Shown piece by piece: positions 10,701 to 20,500 of a stretch of DNA of 64,000 bases. This DNA comes from Runella sp. SP2 (GTDB lineage: Bacteria > Bacteroidota > Bacteroidia > Cytophagales > Spirosomataceae). The translations under genes and the position numbers were made by a program. Under the pieces are notes generated by a model, which was not told the DNA's origin, ran no database searches, and was given only the letters and a program-made list of their open reading frames with translations. The DNA is taken from positions 3,472,001-3,536,000 of the forward strand of contig NZ_CP031030.1 of NCBI RefSeq assembly GCF_003711225.1. The letters are read 5' to 3'. Positions within the stretch are counted from its first letter, which is position 1. Every line of letters begins with the position of its first letter.

Positions 10701-13700
10701 ACAAGTTATCTTTGGCGCTTCCGCGTCTGTAACAGTCACGGTAAATGAACAGCTTGTCTTTTGTCCATTCGACGCCGTTACTTCAAAAGTATTTGTCGTT
10801 GTGCCTACGGGGAATGCTGCGCCAGAAGCCAGACCTGCCGTTTGTGTCGTCGTTGCGCCTGAGCAATTATCGCTGCCCACGGGTGCTGTGTATGTTACCA
10901 CCGCCGAGCATTGACCCGCGTCATTGTTAACGCTGATATTTTCAAGACAAGTTATCTTAGGCGCTTCCGCGTCGGTAACAGTCACGGTGAATGAACAGCT
11001 TGTCTTTTGTCCGTTTGCTGCCGTTACTTCAAACATATTTGTCGTGATTCCTACGGGGAAAGCTGCGCCAGAAGCCAGACCTGCCGTTTGCGCCGTCGTT
11101 GCGCCTGAGCAATTGTCACTGCCTACGGGTGCTGTGTATGTCACCACCGCTGAACATTGACCCGCGTCGTTACTGACGCTGATATTCGCAGGACAAGTTA
11201 TCTTTGGCGCTTCCGCGTCTGTAACAGTCACGGTGAATGAACAGCTTGTCTTTTGTCCGTTTGCTGCCGTTACTTCAAACGTGTTTGTCGTTGTGCCTAC
11301 GGGGAAAGCCGCACCAGAAGCCAAACCTGCCGTTTGGGTCGTTGTTGCGCCTGAGCAATTGTCGCTGCCCACGGGTGCTGTGTATGTCACCAGCGCCGAG
11401 CATTGACCCGCGTCGTTGTTAACGCTGATATTCGCAGGACAAGTTATCTTTGGTGCTTCCGTGTCGGCAACCGTCACGGTGAATGAACAGCTTGTCTTTT
11501 GTCCGTTTGCTGCCGTTACTTCAAACGTATTTGCCGTGATTCCTACGGGGAAAGCTGCGCCAGAAGCCAAGCCTGCCGTTTGTGTCGTCGTTGCTCCTGA
11601 ACAATTGTCACTGCCTACGGGTGCAGTATATGTTACCACCGCTGAACATTGACCTACATCATTGCTAACGCTGATACTTTCAGGGCAAGTTATCTTTGGC
11701 GCTTCCGTATCGGTGACCGTTACGGTGAATGAACAGCTTGTCTTTTGTCCGTTTGCTGCCGTTACTTCAAACGTATTTGTCGTTGTGCCTACGGGGAAAG
11801 CCGCGCCAGAAGCCAAGCCTGCCGTTTGCGCCGTCGTTGCTCCTGAGCAGTTATCGCTGCCCACGGGTGCTGTGTATGTTACAACCGCCGAGCATTGACC
11901 CGCATCATTGCTAACGCTGATATTCGCAGGACAAGTTATCTTTGGCGCTTCCGCGTCTGTAACAGTCACGGTGAATGAACAGCTAGTCTTTTGTCCGTTT
12001 GCTGCCGTTACTTCAAACGTATTTGTCGTTGTGCCTACGGGGAAAGCTGCACCAGAAGCCAAGCCTGCCGTTTGTGTCGTCGTTGCGCCTGAGCAGTTAT
12101 CACTGCCCAAGGGTGCCGTGTATGTTACCACCGCCGAGCATTGACCCGCGTCGTTGCTGACGCTGATGTTGGCGGGGCAAGTAATCTTTGGGGCTTCCGC
12201 GTCGGTGACCGTTACGGTGAATGAACAGCTTGTCTTTTGTCCATTCGATGCCGTTACTTCAAACGTATTTGCCGTGATTCCTACGGGGAATGCCGCGCCA
12301 GAAGCCAAGCCTGCCGTTTGTGTCGTCGTTGCGCCTGAGCAATTGTCACTGCCTACGGGTGCTGTGTATGTCACCACCGCCGAGCATTGACCTGCGTCGT
12401 TGCTGACGCTGATGTTGGCGGGACAAGTAATTGTTGGTGCTTGGTTATCGCCTACGGTCACTGTTGCACAGTTACTAATGGCTTCACAAGAGACCCCATT
12501 TAACGTAGAAATAGTCACACGTCGATAGTACGTCGTTTGGCCTAATGGTGCAGGTGGATCGTACGTTGAAGCTGTTGCATCCGCGATGGTCGAAAAACCA
12601 CTACTGCAATTTGTGGTACTCTTCTCCCAGCGGTAGGAAATCGTACCGGCCCCTGACCCATTGGTCGTTGAGGCAAAATTACCGGGATCACCCGCTGCGC
12701 AAATAGTCTGATCACCAGAAATACTGCCTGCGCTTACCGAGGCTACCGTGACGGTTACACAATTACTCACCGCTTCGCAGGAACCACTGGCTACACCATT
12801 GAAGGTGGCAATCGTTACTCGCCGAAAATAAGTCGTTTGGATTATACCGGCAGGTGGATTATACGTCTCTTCTGTTGCACCCATAATTGAGCTAAAGCCG
12901 CTATTACAATTCGTCGTACTGCTTTCCCAACGGTAGGTAATGGTACCCCCATTGCTCGAACCGGCAACACTGCTGGTGAAAGCGGCTGGGTCACCACCTG
13001 AACAAAGCGTCTCATCGCCGGCAATCGTTCCTCCCTGCGGATTGAGCACCACAATGACTATACAATTTGGGGCAATCGCTTCACAAGCAACCCCATTTAA
13101 AGTAGAAATGGTAGTCCGACGAAAATAAGTGTTTTGAGTAATACCAACGGGTGGGTCATAGTCTGCACTCGTTGCGCCCATGATAGGGGTCAATCCAGAA
13201 ACGCAATCCGCTGTGCCACTTAACCAGCGATAAGTAATCGTACCACTGCCCGAACCGAGACTCGTAGAAGTAAGTGTTATTGGGTCACCGCCATGACAAG
13301 CTACCTGAGAGCCAGCAACATCACCTCCACTTACATTATTAATGATCACTGTTGCACAGTTACTAATGGCTTCACAAGCGACCCCATTTAGCGTAGAAAT
13401 AGTCACACGTCGATAGTAAGTCGTTTGGCTTAATGGTGCAGGCGGATCGTACGTTGAAGCTGTTGCATCCGCGATGGTCGAAAAACCACTACTGCAATTT
13501 GTGGTACTCTTCTCCCAGCTGTAGGAAATCGTACCAGCCCCTGACCCATTGGTCGTTGAGCTAAAATTACTAGGATCACCCGCTGCGCAAATAGTCTGAT
13601 CACCAGAAATACTGCCTGCGCTTACCGAGGTTACCGTGACGGTTACACAATTACTCACCGCTTCGCAGGAACCACTGGCTACACCATTGAAGGTGGCAAT

Positions 13701-16013
13701 CGTTACTCGCCGAAAATAAGTCGTTTGGATTATACCGGCAGGTGGATTATACGTCTCTTCTGTTGCACCCATAATTGGGCTAAAGCCGCTATTACAATTC
13801 GTCGTACTGCTTTCCCAACGGTAGGTAATGGTACCCGCATGACTCGAACCAGCAACACTGCTGGTGAAAGCCGCTGGGTCACCCCCTGAGCAAATCGTCT
13901 CATCGCCAGCAATCGTTCCTCCCTGTGGGCTAAGCACGACAATGACTATACAATCTGGTGCAATCGCTTCACAAGCAACCCCATTTAAAGTAGAAATGGT
14001 AGTCCGACGAAAATAAGTGTTTTGAGTAATACCAACGGGTGGGTCATAGTCTGCACTCGTTGCGCCCATGATAGGGGTCAATCCAGAAACGCAATCCACA
14101 GTGCTACTTACCCAGCGGTAAGTAATCGTACCACTGCCCGAACCGAGATTAGTAGAAGTAAGTGTTATTGGGTCACCGCCATAACAAGCTACCTGATTAC
14201 CAGCAACATCACCTCCACTTACATTATTAATGATCACTGTTGCACAGTTGCTAATGGCTTCACAAGCGACCCCATTTAGCGTAGAAATAGTCACACGTCG
14301 ATAGTAAGTCGTTTGGCTTAATGGTGCAGGCGGATCATACGTTGAAGCTGTTGCATCCGCGATGGTCGAAAAACCACTACTGCAATTTGTGGTACTCTTC
14401 TCCCAACGGTAGGAAATCGTACCAGCCCCTGACCCATTGGTCGTTGAGCTAAAATTACTAGGATCACCCGCTGCGCAAATAGTCTGATCACCAGAAATAC
14501 TGCCTGCGCTTACATTATTGACATCAACCGTGGTAGTTTGCGCCAAGCCACTGATGACACAATTATTGGCATCCGTGATTTGAGTGAGGTTAAAATGGGT
14601 AGTACCCGTAAAATGAGTGCCTTCAGTTCGCGTAAGAAACACGGAGCCACTTGGTACATCATTGTACGTTATACCATTGACTACAATATCAAAAGGCCCC
14701 GTGCCCGAAGGGGAAGTGAAACTAAGTTGAACACTGCCTCCTGCACAAATAGTCGTTGCGTTGCTACTGATATAACCAGTAGGGCTGAGACTGGAAGTAT
14801 TACTGGCATAAATGTTGTCATTATTGGTATAAGTGCTGTTATCGTCATCGGCAGTATTGCCGCTAAACGCCACATTACACATCGTCACCGCTGGGTAGTT
14901 AGTAGTCCCTGGTGCTGGATTTCCACCATTATGGGTCAAGTTGAATACAAAAAATGCCCCGCCATAACCTTTGGCACCATTATTTCCTCTGGTTGCATTA
15001 TTATTGGTAAAATTGACACCAGTTAAACTCAATCTGCCGCTCGCGACAAAAATAGCCCCACCAGCGCCCATACCACCACCTCCATTATTACCCCCACCAA
15101 AACCTCCGTCCGCTCCTACTAAACCCCTGCCACCGCCGCCACCAAAACCACCTCTCGCCGCTGTATTACCCCTACCACCACCGCCACCAAAACCACCAGG
15201 GCCGCCTGTAGTGCCACTACCACCGCCGCCGCCAAAACCACCAGGGCCACCGACTGTGCCACCACCACCGCCGCCGCCAAAACCACCGGTACCACCACTT
15301 GTACCACGATTTCCACCGTTGCCAAATATAGAGATTCCATCATTGGTACCACCAATATTGTCTCCGCCATTGGTCACACTACCTCCAGCAGCATACCCAT
15401 TTCCCAACACACCGCCTGCTCCACCGTAATAGAACGTAAATTCGCTTGAGACAACAGGAAAAGCACCGCCATTGCCACCCATACCACCACCACCATCTAC
15501 CGAACCTGTACCATTGCCTCCTACTGCTCGGTTGTTGCTAAGGTTAACATTGATTAAACTTAAATGAATACTACCAGTCCCCCCTTCTTTACCTTCGTGC
15601 ATAAAGATAGCTCCACCCGCACCCATACCTCCTCCATTACCATCACCCCCTTTGGCGTAGCCATTGGCCAGGGTAAGGTTTTGAATGGTAATGGTACCAT
15701 TTTGTATCCAAAAAATACGTGAGGTACCACCTCCGCTAATTGTCAGATTTGCTACCCCTAATCCATTGATGCTAACATGATTCGTAATCACCAAAAAGGG
15801 ACTGATGACCGTAATGGTTGACCCATTGGATACCGTAAAATTAATCTGATGCGGGGTAGCCGCCGTTGCACTTGCATCTGCATTGGCACTAAGAATGGCT
15901 TGGCGAAGAGAACCTGCGCCACTGTCATTGGTGTTGCTCACCGTAAAGGTGGCCGCATGGGCAATTCCAAGCAGACTAGCCCACAGAGCAAAAATTAAGA
16001 CACTTCTTTTCAT
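7797..16013 (-). CDS. Surface protein B: beta-helix, Ig-like superrepeats, 11 HYR repeats, C-block, T9SS
   Basis: A 2738-residue exported protein. A signal peptide (MKRSVLIFALWASLLGIAHA) precedes a parallel beta-helix region (about 22-420) with TVSNTNDSGAGSLRQAI at its front and a glycine-rich insert at about 231-318. Residues about 500-1190 are seven Ig-like modules in the order abc-abc-a. Residues about 1192-2017 are ten nearly identical 82-residue HYR (hyalin) repeats, each with four Cys (ITC, GQC, DNC, TSC), followed by one divergent HYR copy to about 2090. The C-block follows, with an extra front unit (TLQQTLSEGNSQVLCDTDANP) absent from A, and the T9SS signal ends the chain (LPNPV ... 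QVLKVVKIK). HYR and Ig modules are typical of extracellular adhesion. The 66-bp gap to the DUF418 gene leaves room for a promoter. Adhesin role is inferred. Confidence 0.88.
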   Translation of the reverse strand: MKRSVLIFALWASLLGIAHAATFTVSNTNDSGAGSLRQAILSANADASATAATPHQINFTVSNGSTITVISPFLVITNHVSINGLGVANLTISGGGTSRIFWIQNGTITIQNLTLANGYAKGGDGNGGGMGAGGAIFMHEGKEGGTGSIHLSLINVNLSNNRAVGGNGTGSVDGGGGMGGNGGAFPVVSSEFTFYYGGAGGVLGNGYAAGGSVTNGGDNIGGTNDGISIFGNGGNRGTSGGTGGFGGGGGGGTVGGPGGFGGGGGSGTTGGPGGFGGGGGRGNTAARGGFGGGGGRGLVGADGGFGGGNNGGGGMGAGGAIFVASGRLSLTGVNFTNNNATRGNNGAKGYGGAFFVFNLTHNGGNPAPGTTNYPAVTMCNVAFSGNTADDDNSTYTNNDNIYASNTSSLSPTGYISSNATTICAGGSVQLSFTSPSGTGPFDIVVNGITYNDVPSGSVFLTRTEGTHFTGTTHFNLTQITDANNCVISGLAQTTTVDVNNVSAGSISGDQTICAAGDPSNFSSTTNGSGAGTISYRWEKSTTNCSSGFSTIADATASTYDPPAPLSQTTYYRRVTISTLNGVACEAISNCATVIINNVSGGDVAGNQVACYGGDPITLTSTNLGSGSGTITYRWVSSTVDCVSGLTPIMGATSADYDPPVGITQNTYFRRTTISTLNGVACEAIAPDCIVIVVLSPQGGTIAGDETICSGGDPAAFTSSVAGSSHAGTITYRWESSTTNCNSGFSPIMGATEETYNPPAGIIQTTYFRRVTIATFNGVASGSCEAVSNCVTVTVTSVSAGSISGDQTICAAGDPSNFSSTTNGSGAGTISYSWEKSTTNCSSGFSTIADATASTYDPPAPLSQTTYYRRVTISTLNGVACEAISNCATVIINNVSGGDVAGSQVACHGGDPITLTSTSLGSGSGTITYRWLSGTADCVSGLTPIMGATSADYDPPVGITQNTYFRRTTISTLNGVACEAIAPNCIVIVVLNPQGGTIAGDETLCSGGDPAAFTSSVAGSSNGGTITYRWESSTTNCNSGFSSIMGATEETYNPPAGIIQTTYFRRVTIATFNGVASGSCEAVSNCVTVTVASVSAGSISGDQTICAAGDPGNFASTTNGSGAGTISYRWEKSTTNCSSGFSTIADATASTYDPPAPLGQTTYYRRVTISTLNGVSCEAISNCATVTVGDNQAPTITCPANISVSNDAGQCSAVVTYTAPVGSDNCSGATTTQTAGLASGAAFPVGITANTFEVTASNGQKTSCSFTVTVTDAEAPKITCPANISVSNDAGQCSAVVTYTAPLGSDNCSGATTTQTAGLASGAAFPVGTTTNTFEVTAANGQKTSCSFTVTVTDAEAPKITCPANISVSNDAGQCSAVVTYTAPVGSDNCSGATTAQTAGLASGAAFPVGTTTNTFEVTAANGQKTSCSFTVTVTDTEAPKITCPESISVSNDVGQCSAVVTYTAPVGSDNCSGATTTQTAGLASGAAFPVGITANTFEVTAANGQKTSCSFTVTVADTEAPKITCPANISVNNDAGQCSALVTYTAPVGSDNCSGATTTQTAGLASGAAFPVGTTTNTFEVTAANGQKTSCSFTVTVTDAEAPKITCPANISVSNDAGQCSAVVTYTAPVGSDNCSGATTAQTAGLASGAAFPVGITTNMFEVTAANGQKTSCSFTVTVTDAEAPKITCLENISVNNDAGQCSAVVTYTAPVGSDNCSGATTTQTAGLASGAAFPVGTTTNTFEVTASNGQKTSCSFTVTVTDAEAPKITCPANISVSNDAGQCSAVVTYTAPVGSDNCSGATTAQTAGLASGAAFPVGTTTNTFEVTAANGQKTSCSFTVTVVDTEAPKITCPENISVSNDAGQCSAVVTYTAPVGSDNCSGVTTTQTAGLASGAAFPVGITTNTFEVTAANGQKTSCSFTVTVTDTEVPKITCPANISVSNDAGQCSAVVTYTAPVGSDNCSGATTAQTAGLASGAAFPVGTTTNTFEVTASNGQKTSCSFTVTVTDAEAPKITCPANIVVYEGMLVTYVAPVGTDNCADAVTIQTSGLGTGVLYPVGVTTNTFKVTAANGQTTECSFTVTVISKPTIILTTLQQTLSEGNSQVLCDTDANPVNGLQFTVSGLCVVGSPVWRVQVGNNAWSDWSPNPPVTQPSNNQPHRYQAACSANHPVTYTSPIELTINNRASVPQNVSLLVDGVTVAVGETKEVCSLVNVPLTFTANCATGEVILYSVDGGEYSTGIPVGLVDNQFHNYRVRCRKSDGTPSCVESESGVMRLKLVNIPSAPRVSLSSTSSCDATASFSGQSTCGSLRTVWYNATTNVALPSLPATVPSQTTSYYARCQTENGCLSEKSNVVTFTLTPTQVAPVITASQEIVCTGTTVTISANCPAGSQTFWNTGVTAPSFEVAFNNVTKQTYWAKCLFEGGCESSESVRKDIYWNAFVVTLINIGQSKSAVKVNDRAAWSSQFITRDGGPELEQSTQVNPTLYFVENANKQAPRYWTINVEACGLSTDGSLTFDMLATPEMGVIRSFNTHENNAPYFMYANREGWTELYGQNHPAYGFYQDNGAGGNVYDAGLPKGLYKLGIRYWDQKGWGSIYPSTRKPQGNVLAYQEYWFRIQSRDGVGVGAARAADSEDAKSEGQGSDNGKQITDNGTFVTVLPNPVTNILRLKVQASKGQVVQAALTDALGREVLRQTFVAETSSHLEEYEISDLPNGAYFLHVRSASKQQVLKVVKIK
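8050..8119 (-). repeat. Heptanucleotide tract, 10 units, in linker of B
   Basis: Ten 7-nt units in a single register on the plus strand (CCGTTAT, CAGTTAT, CTGTTTT, CCGTTAT, CCGACCC, TTGCCCT and so on). They encode the linker between the shared C-block and the sorting domain. The length equals that of the tract in F. Confidence 0.8.
9961..12436 (-). repeat. Tandem array, ten 246-bp units encoding HYR domains
   Basis: The string GGACAAGT recurs every 246 bp from 9961 to 12421, giving ten units of 82 codons. Units differ at only a few positions (for example ANIS/ENIS, TTNTF/TANTF, ATTTQ/ATTAQ). A more diverged eleventh copy (VVYEGML in place of SVSNDAG...) lies at about 9760-9960. Such high identity favours unequal crossing-over and copy-number change in whole-codon steps. 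Confidence 0.9.
12440..14515 (-). repeat. 888-bp superrepeat (three Ig-like modules) present 2.3 times
   Basis: Modules a (VSAGSISGDQTICAAGDP), b (GGDVAGNQVAC / SQVAC) and c (GGTIAGDETICSGGDP) occur in the order abcabca. The same plus-strand string ATTATACCGG lies at 12841 and 13729, exactly 888 bp apart. The single modules differ clearly from each other, while the abc blocks are near-identical, so the last duplication was of the whole triplet. Confidence 0.88.
15060..15320 (-). repeat. Glycine-rich repeat (GGFGGGGG type) in B
   Basis: Four to five units of about 17 residues, each with GGFGGGG, sit within the beta-helix part of B. A similar but less regular Gly-rich stretch occurs in protein C at about 33060-33300. 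On the opposite strand they appear as Pro-rich open frames, which are not genes. Confidence 0.75.
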
Positions 16014-16043
16014 AATTAATTGATTTTAAGCAAATTATTTTTG

Positions 16044-16062
16044 GTATGCCGTAATCGCATAC
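16044..16062. promoter_or_regulatory. Inverted repeat GTATGC-N7-GCATAC upstream of B
   Basis: A perfect 6-bp inverted repeat (16044-16049 with 16057-16062) sits 31 bp before the start of B, in the 65-bp gap after the DUF418 gene. It is the only structured element found there. B lacks both direct-repeat classes seen before the other surface genes, so this may be its own operator; chance occurrence cannot be excluded. Confidence 0.3.
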
Positions 16063-16078
16063 GTCGATCAAACCTTCA

Positions 16079-17305
16079 TTAAGTGTGTTTAGGAAATGGC
16101 TTCTGGGTATAGGTGAGCTTTCGCCAAAGCCCTTCTAAAGGCCCTTGTCGGTAATACTTCAGCCAGAGGTTGCTGTAGCCAACTTGACAAACATAGATAC
16201 TGACCGCAACAACCAGCGATTCGAGCAGGGTCAGTCGCCCCGACAAGCCTAGACCATAGCCGTAAAAAAGTCCCATGCACAACAGGGTTTGCATCAGATA
16301 ATTGGTCAGCCCCAACCGACCCGCATTGGCAATCCAACCGAAAACACGATTGGGATATTGGTTGAAAAGCATAGCGAGTTCAATCAGATAGACTACCGTC
16401 AACAAAGGAGTTCCTAGAAAGTCGGCCAGTGAAAAAATCAAGGATTCGTAGGGTAAAGAGTTGGCTGTAGGCAGGTGAACGCCAAAAACGGGCAAGCTGG
16501 CAACCGCTTTTAACATCAGTCCCATTGGGAATAGCCAAAAAGCCGTTCGTAAAAATTGATTTTTAACTTCAGACAGTCGGTTAAACAGTTGTAGTTTTCC
16601 CACCATCAAACCCAATAAAAACATCATCTCGTAGTGCAAGTAACTGGCAAAACCGTGCTTGAAAGCCATGACATGCAGCATCACCACCCCCAAACTTTGC
16701 AGATTCATCACCTCCCAAACCGAACCTTGTTGCCAAGTAGCGACCACCTGCATGACGACCGCATCGAACTGTTGCTGACTGGCCGCTTGCTCAGATGGCG
16801 TAGATGGAAACGCCAAGGTCTGTACAGTCTGAAGCACGGCACCCAAAACAGCCAGTCCAATGACCCATTTACCCAACACAGTAACCGACTTTTTACTAAA
16901 ATAAAGCAATGTAAACCCTAACAACGCATACTTGTGCAGGACGTCGCCAAACCAAAATATAAAGGCATGAAGCAACCCCAAAGCCAACAATATCCATAAA
17001 CGTCGTTTGAAAAACCGATTTGTATCCAGCCCCGCGTGGGTATTCTTTTCACTCATCAAATAAAAACCTAGCCCAAAAAGAAAACTGTAAATCGTATAAA
17101 ACTGCCCTTTTATCAAAAGATGAACAAAAAATTGGGCGGGTGCGTAGGTATCTGGCTGGTCTAATCCTAGCTTATATACCTGTTCAGGACGGAGCAAGGT
17201 AAACAACGCATAGGTCTGTACGTTGATCAACAGAATGCCCAACAGAGCTAGTCCCCGAATAAAATCAATCGTGGCTACACGATGTGAGAGGCTTGGTTTC
17301 AACAT
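16079..17305 (-). CDS. DUF418 (YeiB-type) integral membrane protein
   Basis: A 408-residue polytopic membrane protein of unknown function. The N-terminus has the family signature (IDFIRGLALLGILLINVQ), followed by about eight to ten hydrophobic segments. The C-terminal DUF418 part has GLTNYLMQTLLCMGLFYGYGLGLSG-type features (a Gly-Leu-Thr-Asn-Tyr motif, then a Gly-Tyr-rich helix). I start it at the ATG at 17305; an upstream TTG at 17320 would add only five residues. Members of this family are proposed to be transporters, but no substrate is established. It lies between HTCS2 and B on the same strand, with 65 bp to B. Its relation to the surface proteins is unclear. Confidence 0.88.
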   Translation of the reverse strand: MLKPSLSHRVATIDFIRGLALLGILLINVQTYALFTLLRPEQVYKLGLDQPDTYAPAQFFVHLLIKGQFYTIYSFLFGLGFYLMSEKNTHAGLDTNRFFKRRLWILLALGLLHAFIFWFGDVLHKYALLGFTLLYFSKKSVTVLGKWVIGLAVLGAVLQTVQTLAFPSTPSEQAASQQQFDAVVMQVVATWQQGSVWEVMNLQSLGVVMLHVMAFKHGFASYLHYEMMFLLGLMVGKLQLFNRLSEVKNQFLRTAFWLFPMGLMLKAVASLPVFGVHLPTANSLPYESLIFSLADFLGTPLLTVVYLIELAMLFNQYPNRVFGWIANAGRLGLTNYLMQTLLCMGLFYGYGLGLSGRLTLLESLVVAVSIYVCQVGYSNLWLKYYRQGPLEGLWRKLTYTQKPFPKHT

Positions 17306-17492
17306 GGAATTTACCAACAATTAATTTAGAGTTTCTCATTGAGACAGGACGCTTCATCACTGCCATCCACGTTGATATAAAACCAGTTGTAGAGAAGTAA
17401 ATAAAAGACCCGTTTTTCGGACACAAAGGTCTGACCAAGCCCCAAAAAGGATGGTAAATCAGGTTGCAAATGTGGTAACTGAGGTTGCAGCG

Positions 17493-17519
17493 TGCCCCAA
17501 AACACGCTTTTTTGGGGCA
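17493..17519 (-). terminator. Hairpin immediately after HTCS2 stop codon
   Basis: A perfect 10-bp stem, TGCCCCAAAA (17493-17502) with TTTTGGGGCA (17510-17519), loop 7 nt, begins one base past the HTCS2 stop. The rest of the 17306-17520 gap shows no convincing gene and probably holds the DUF418 promoter. Confidence 0.55.
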
Positions 17520-17520
17520 T

Positions 17521-20500
17521 TTAGCCCAATCGGGCAAATTCGCTGGGGGTCATTTGATACTGTTCCCGAAAACACTTAGCAAAATACTGAGGGCTGTCAA
17601 AGCCGACGCAGTAGGCTGTTTCGGAACTATTATACCCCTGTTGTAGAAATTGAGTAGCGCGTTTGAGTCGATAGATACGAATGATGTCACCCGTAGCCAG
17701 ACCTGTCAGTGCTTTTACTTTACGGTGCAACGAACTGCGGCTCAAATTGAGTTGTTCGGCCAATTGCTCCACACTCAACGACGAATCGTCCAATTTTTCT
17801 TCGACGATGGCGTATAGTTTTTCCAGAAATGAATCAAGCTCCACTGGCTCTGTAGCCTGCGTTTCGTTGGGTTGGTCGGGCTTGGCGGCCACAGGCCGTG
17901 CCAACTCTTGCCGCATCCGCTCACGAAACCGACGCTGGCGTTCGAGCAGATTGTGAACACGCAACGTCAACTCCTGCACGTGAAATGGCTTGGTCAAGTA
18001 ATCGTCAGCTCCCCGCGTGAGACCTTCCAGACGATTTTCAAAAGTGACTTTAGCCGTTAGCATAATGACTGGGATGTGGTTGGTCTGCTCTTCTTCCTTG
18101 ATTTTTTGACAGAACGTATAGCCATCCATCACGGGCATCATCACGTCGCTGATAATTAAATCGGGCAAGTCCGCCAATGCTTTTTCAAACCCGTCGGCTC
18201 CATTAACCGCCCGACTGATGCGGTAAAAGGCGGGTAAACTATCCACAATAAAATCTGCCAGTTCCGCATTATCTTCTACCAACAGCAGATGCGGGGGTTC
18301 GCTATGATTTTCGTATAACATCGATAAATCTGCCAATGATGACTCCTCCGCAATGGGCTCTTCCACCACCTCTGCAACCAAACGTTGGTCAGCCCGTCGG
18401 TAAGGGAGCCTCACCCGAAAGGTTGCCCCTTGGCCAAGGGTACTTTCCACGGCAATGTGCCCTTGCTGCAATTGTACCAATTCTTTCACCAACGCCAGCC
18501 CAATCCCAGTACCCATCCGAGTTCTAGGACTAACTCCCTCTCCTTGATTGTCCAGCGCTACATCAGCCGACTGCTGAAAAAAACGGTCAAAAACCAGCGG
18601 CAATTTATCGGCTGCAATGCCCACACCCGTATCCGACACCACCAGTTCCAAGTCGGTAGAAGCACCCAACGAAACCGTAACTTGTCCCCCCTTTGGCGTA
18701 AACTTCAACGCATTCCCCACTAGATTGGTAATAATCCGCCCAAGCTTTTCTTCATCAAACCAATAAGTACCACCAACCGCCGACGAAACCGACAAGACGA
18801 TGCCTTTTTGGGTGGCTTCTTCCTGAAACAATCCGACGGTCTGCGCTACAAACTGGTCGATATCCCCTTGTACTTCCTGAACCGTCAGCACGTTGGCGTC
18901 GAGTTTGGCAAAATCTAGCAATTGGTTAATCAGGGATAACAACTGCTTGGCATTGCGGCTAATCGACTCCAAGCGCTTGACGTAGGGCGTACCCGCCAAT
19001 TCTTGAATCAAGCCAGCCATTGGCGAAAGAATCAGGGTCAGCGGAGTACGAAAATCATGCGTTACGTTGGTGAAAAAACGAGACCTTATTTCGTCGAGTT
19101 CACGCAATTGCCGCGCTTCCTGCTGACGAAGCGCTACCGACTGCCGCAACTGCAATTGGTTTAGTCGTAACCGAATACCGTACCAGAGACTACCCGCCAC
19201 CACCAGTACATACAGCACATAAGCCCACCAAGTAGTCCAGAAAGGAGGGGTGATGATAACGGTCAATCGGCGCACGTAGGGGCTCCAAATACCCGACGTA
19301 TTGGAGGCATTGACCAACAGCGTGTAGCGCCCAGGTGCCAGCGTGGTGTAAATGGCCTGCGGCTGACTCGTTTCCACCCAATCATCTTCCACGCCTTCCA
19401 GCTTATAACGATAGTGATTTTTGCCTGGCAAGTTGAATTGCAAAGCGGCAAAATATACCGTCAAAAAATTCTGATTATAGGGTAATATAATTTCATGAGT
19501 GGCATGAATAGGCGACCTAAGAAAAGACTGAGGGTTGGGCTCAACCAACCGATTATTGACGTACAACTCGGTTAGTTCCACTCTGGGCTGAAATGAATCA
19601 TCCCGTAATTGAGCTGGCCAAAACGACGTTATGCCTTCTATGCCTCCCATGATGATTTTTCCATTGGGTAGGTGAAGGTAATGAAAGCGGTTAAATTCGT
19701 TGGCCAGCAACCCGTCTTCAGTTGTAAAATTTCGGACCTGAAAGGTTATACGGTTCATTCGGCATAGTCCTTTGTTGGTGCCAATCCACAGATTTCCGTA
19801 TTGATCAGGAAGGGCAGAATAAATTACATTGTTGGGCAAACCATCCTGCTCTGTAACCCGCCGACACTGCCCCGACCGCTTATCGAACGCACACAATCCT
19901 TTGCCAAACGTACCAATCCACAGCCGATTTGAATCCGCGGGGTCTGCGCTTAAACAGTAAAGTGTATTGCTACTGAGCGAAGTAGGCTGGTCGGGCTGGT
20001 GAACATACTTCCTTAATTGCCCCGTTTTTCGGTCAAACCGATACACCCCCTGATTGTTCGTGGCAAGCCAAAATGCTTGTCTGTCGGCCACCATCTGTAT
20101 CATTTCAGTAGGAGAATCCACCTTAAAATGATGCTCTGAACGAATCCACTGACGTTTTTCAGGTTCATAATACCATAAGTAATGGGCATCTTTTTGCCAT
20201 TGTAGCAGCCAAACACGCCCCTGCTCATCGGTCGCCATCGGCGTAATCGTTTGGACAAAGGGAATGGGAAAGTCAACCCGCTGCTCCTTGTGCGTGGCTG
20301 TATTGATATGATAGATAGTCGATGTACCACTATTAGCCCAAAGACCTCCCTGATGATCTAGCGTATAGCGAAACTTATACGGGTCTGTGTTTTGGCCCAA
20401 GCGAGTCTGATTGGCTGGCAGACGCAACCCTTGAACAAACACATCTTCCTGAAAACCATGTTGATAACGAGCCGTTTGGAAGCTATTTGCCCGTAAATCG

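Noticed and set aside
10186-12390. Series of 78-codon plus-strand frames every 246 bp
   Set aside because: They are the reverse complement of the HYR units, repeated because the units are repeated; no independent coding evidence.
9961-12436. Regularly spaced near-identical repeats considered as a CRISPR-like or satellite array
   Set aside because: The whole 246-bp unit is conserved and coding, with no unique spacers and no cas genes; it is a protein-domain array.
14971-15429. Proline-rich plus-strand frame; a similar one lies at 33077-33640
   Set aside because: Both are the antisense of Gly-rich stretches (GGN codons read as CCN); low-complexity artefacts.
17326-17520. 64-codon minus-strand frame after HTCS2
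   Set aside because: It overlaps the HTCS2 terminator hairpin, has no recognisable domain and no upstream promoter room.
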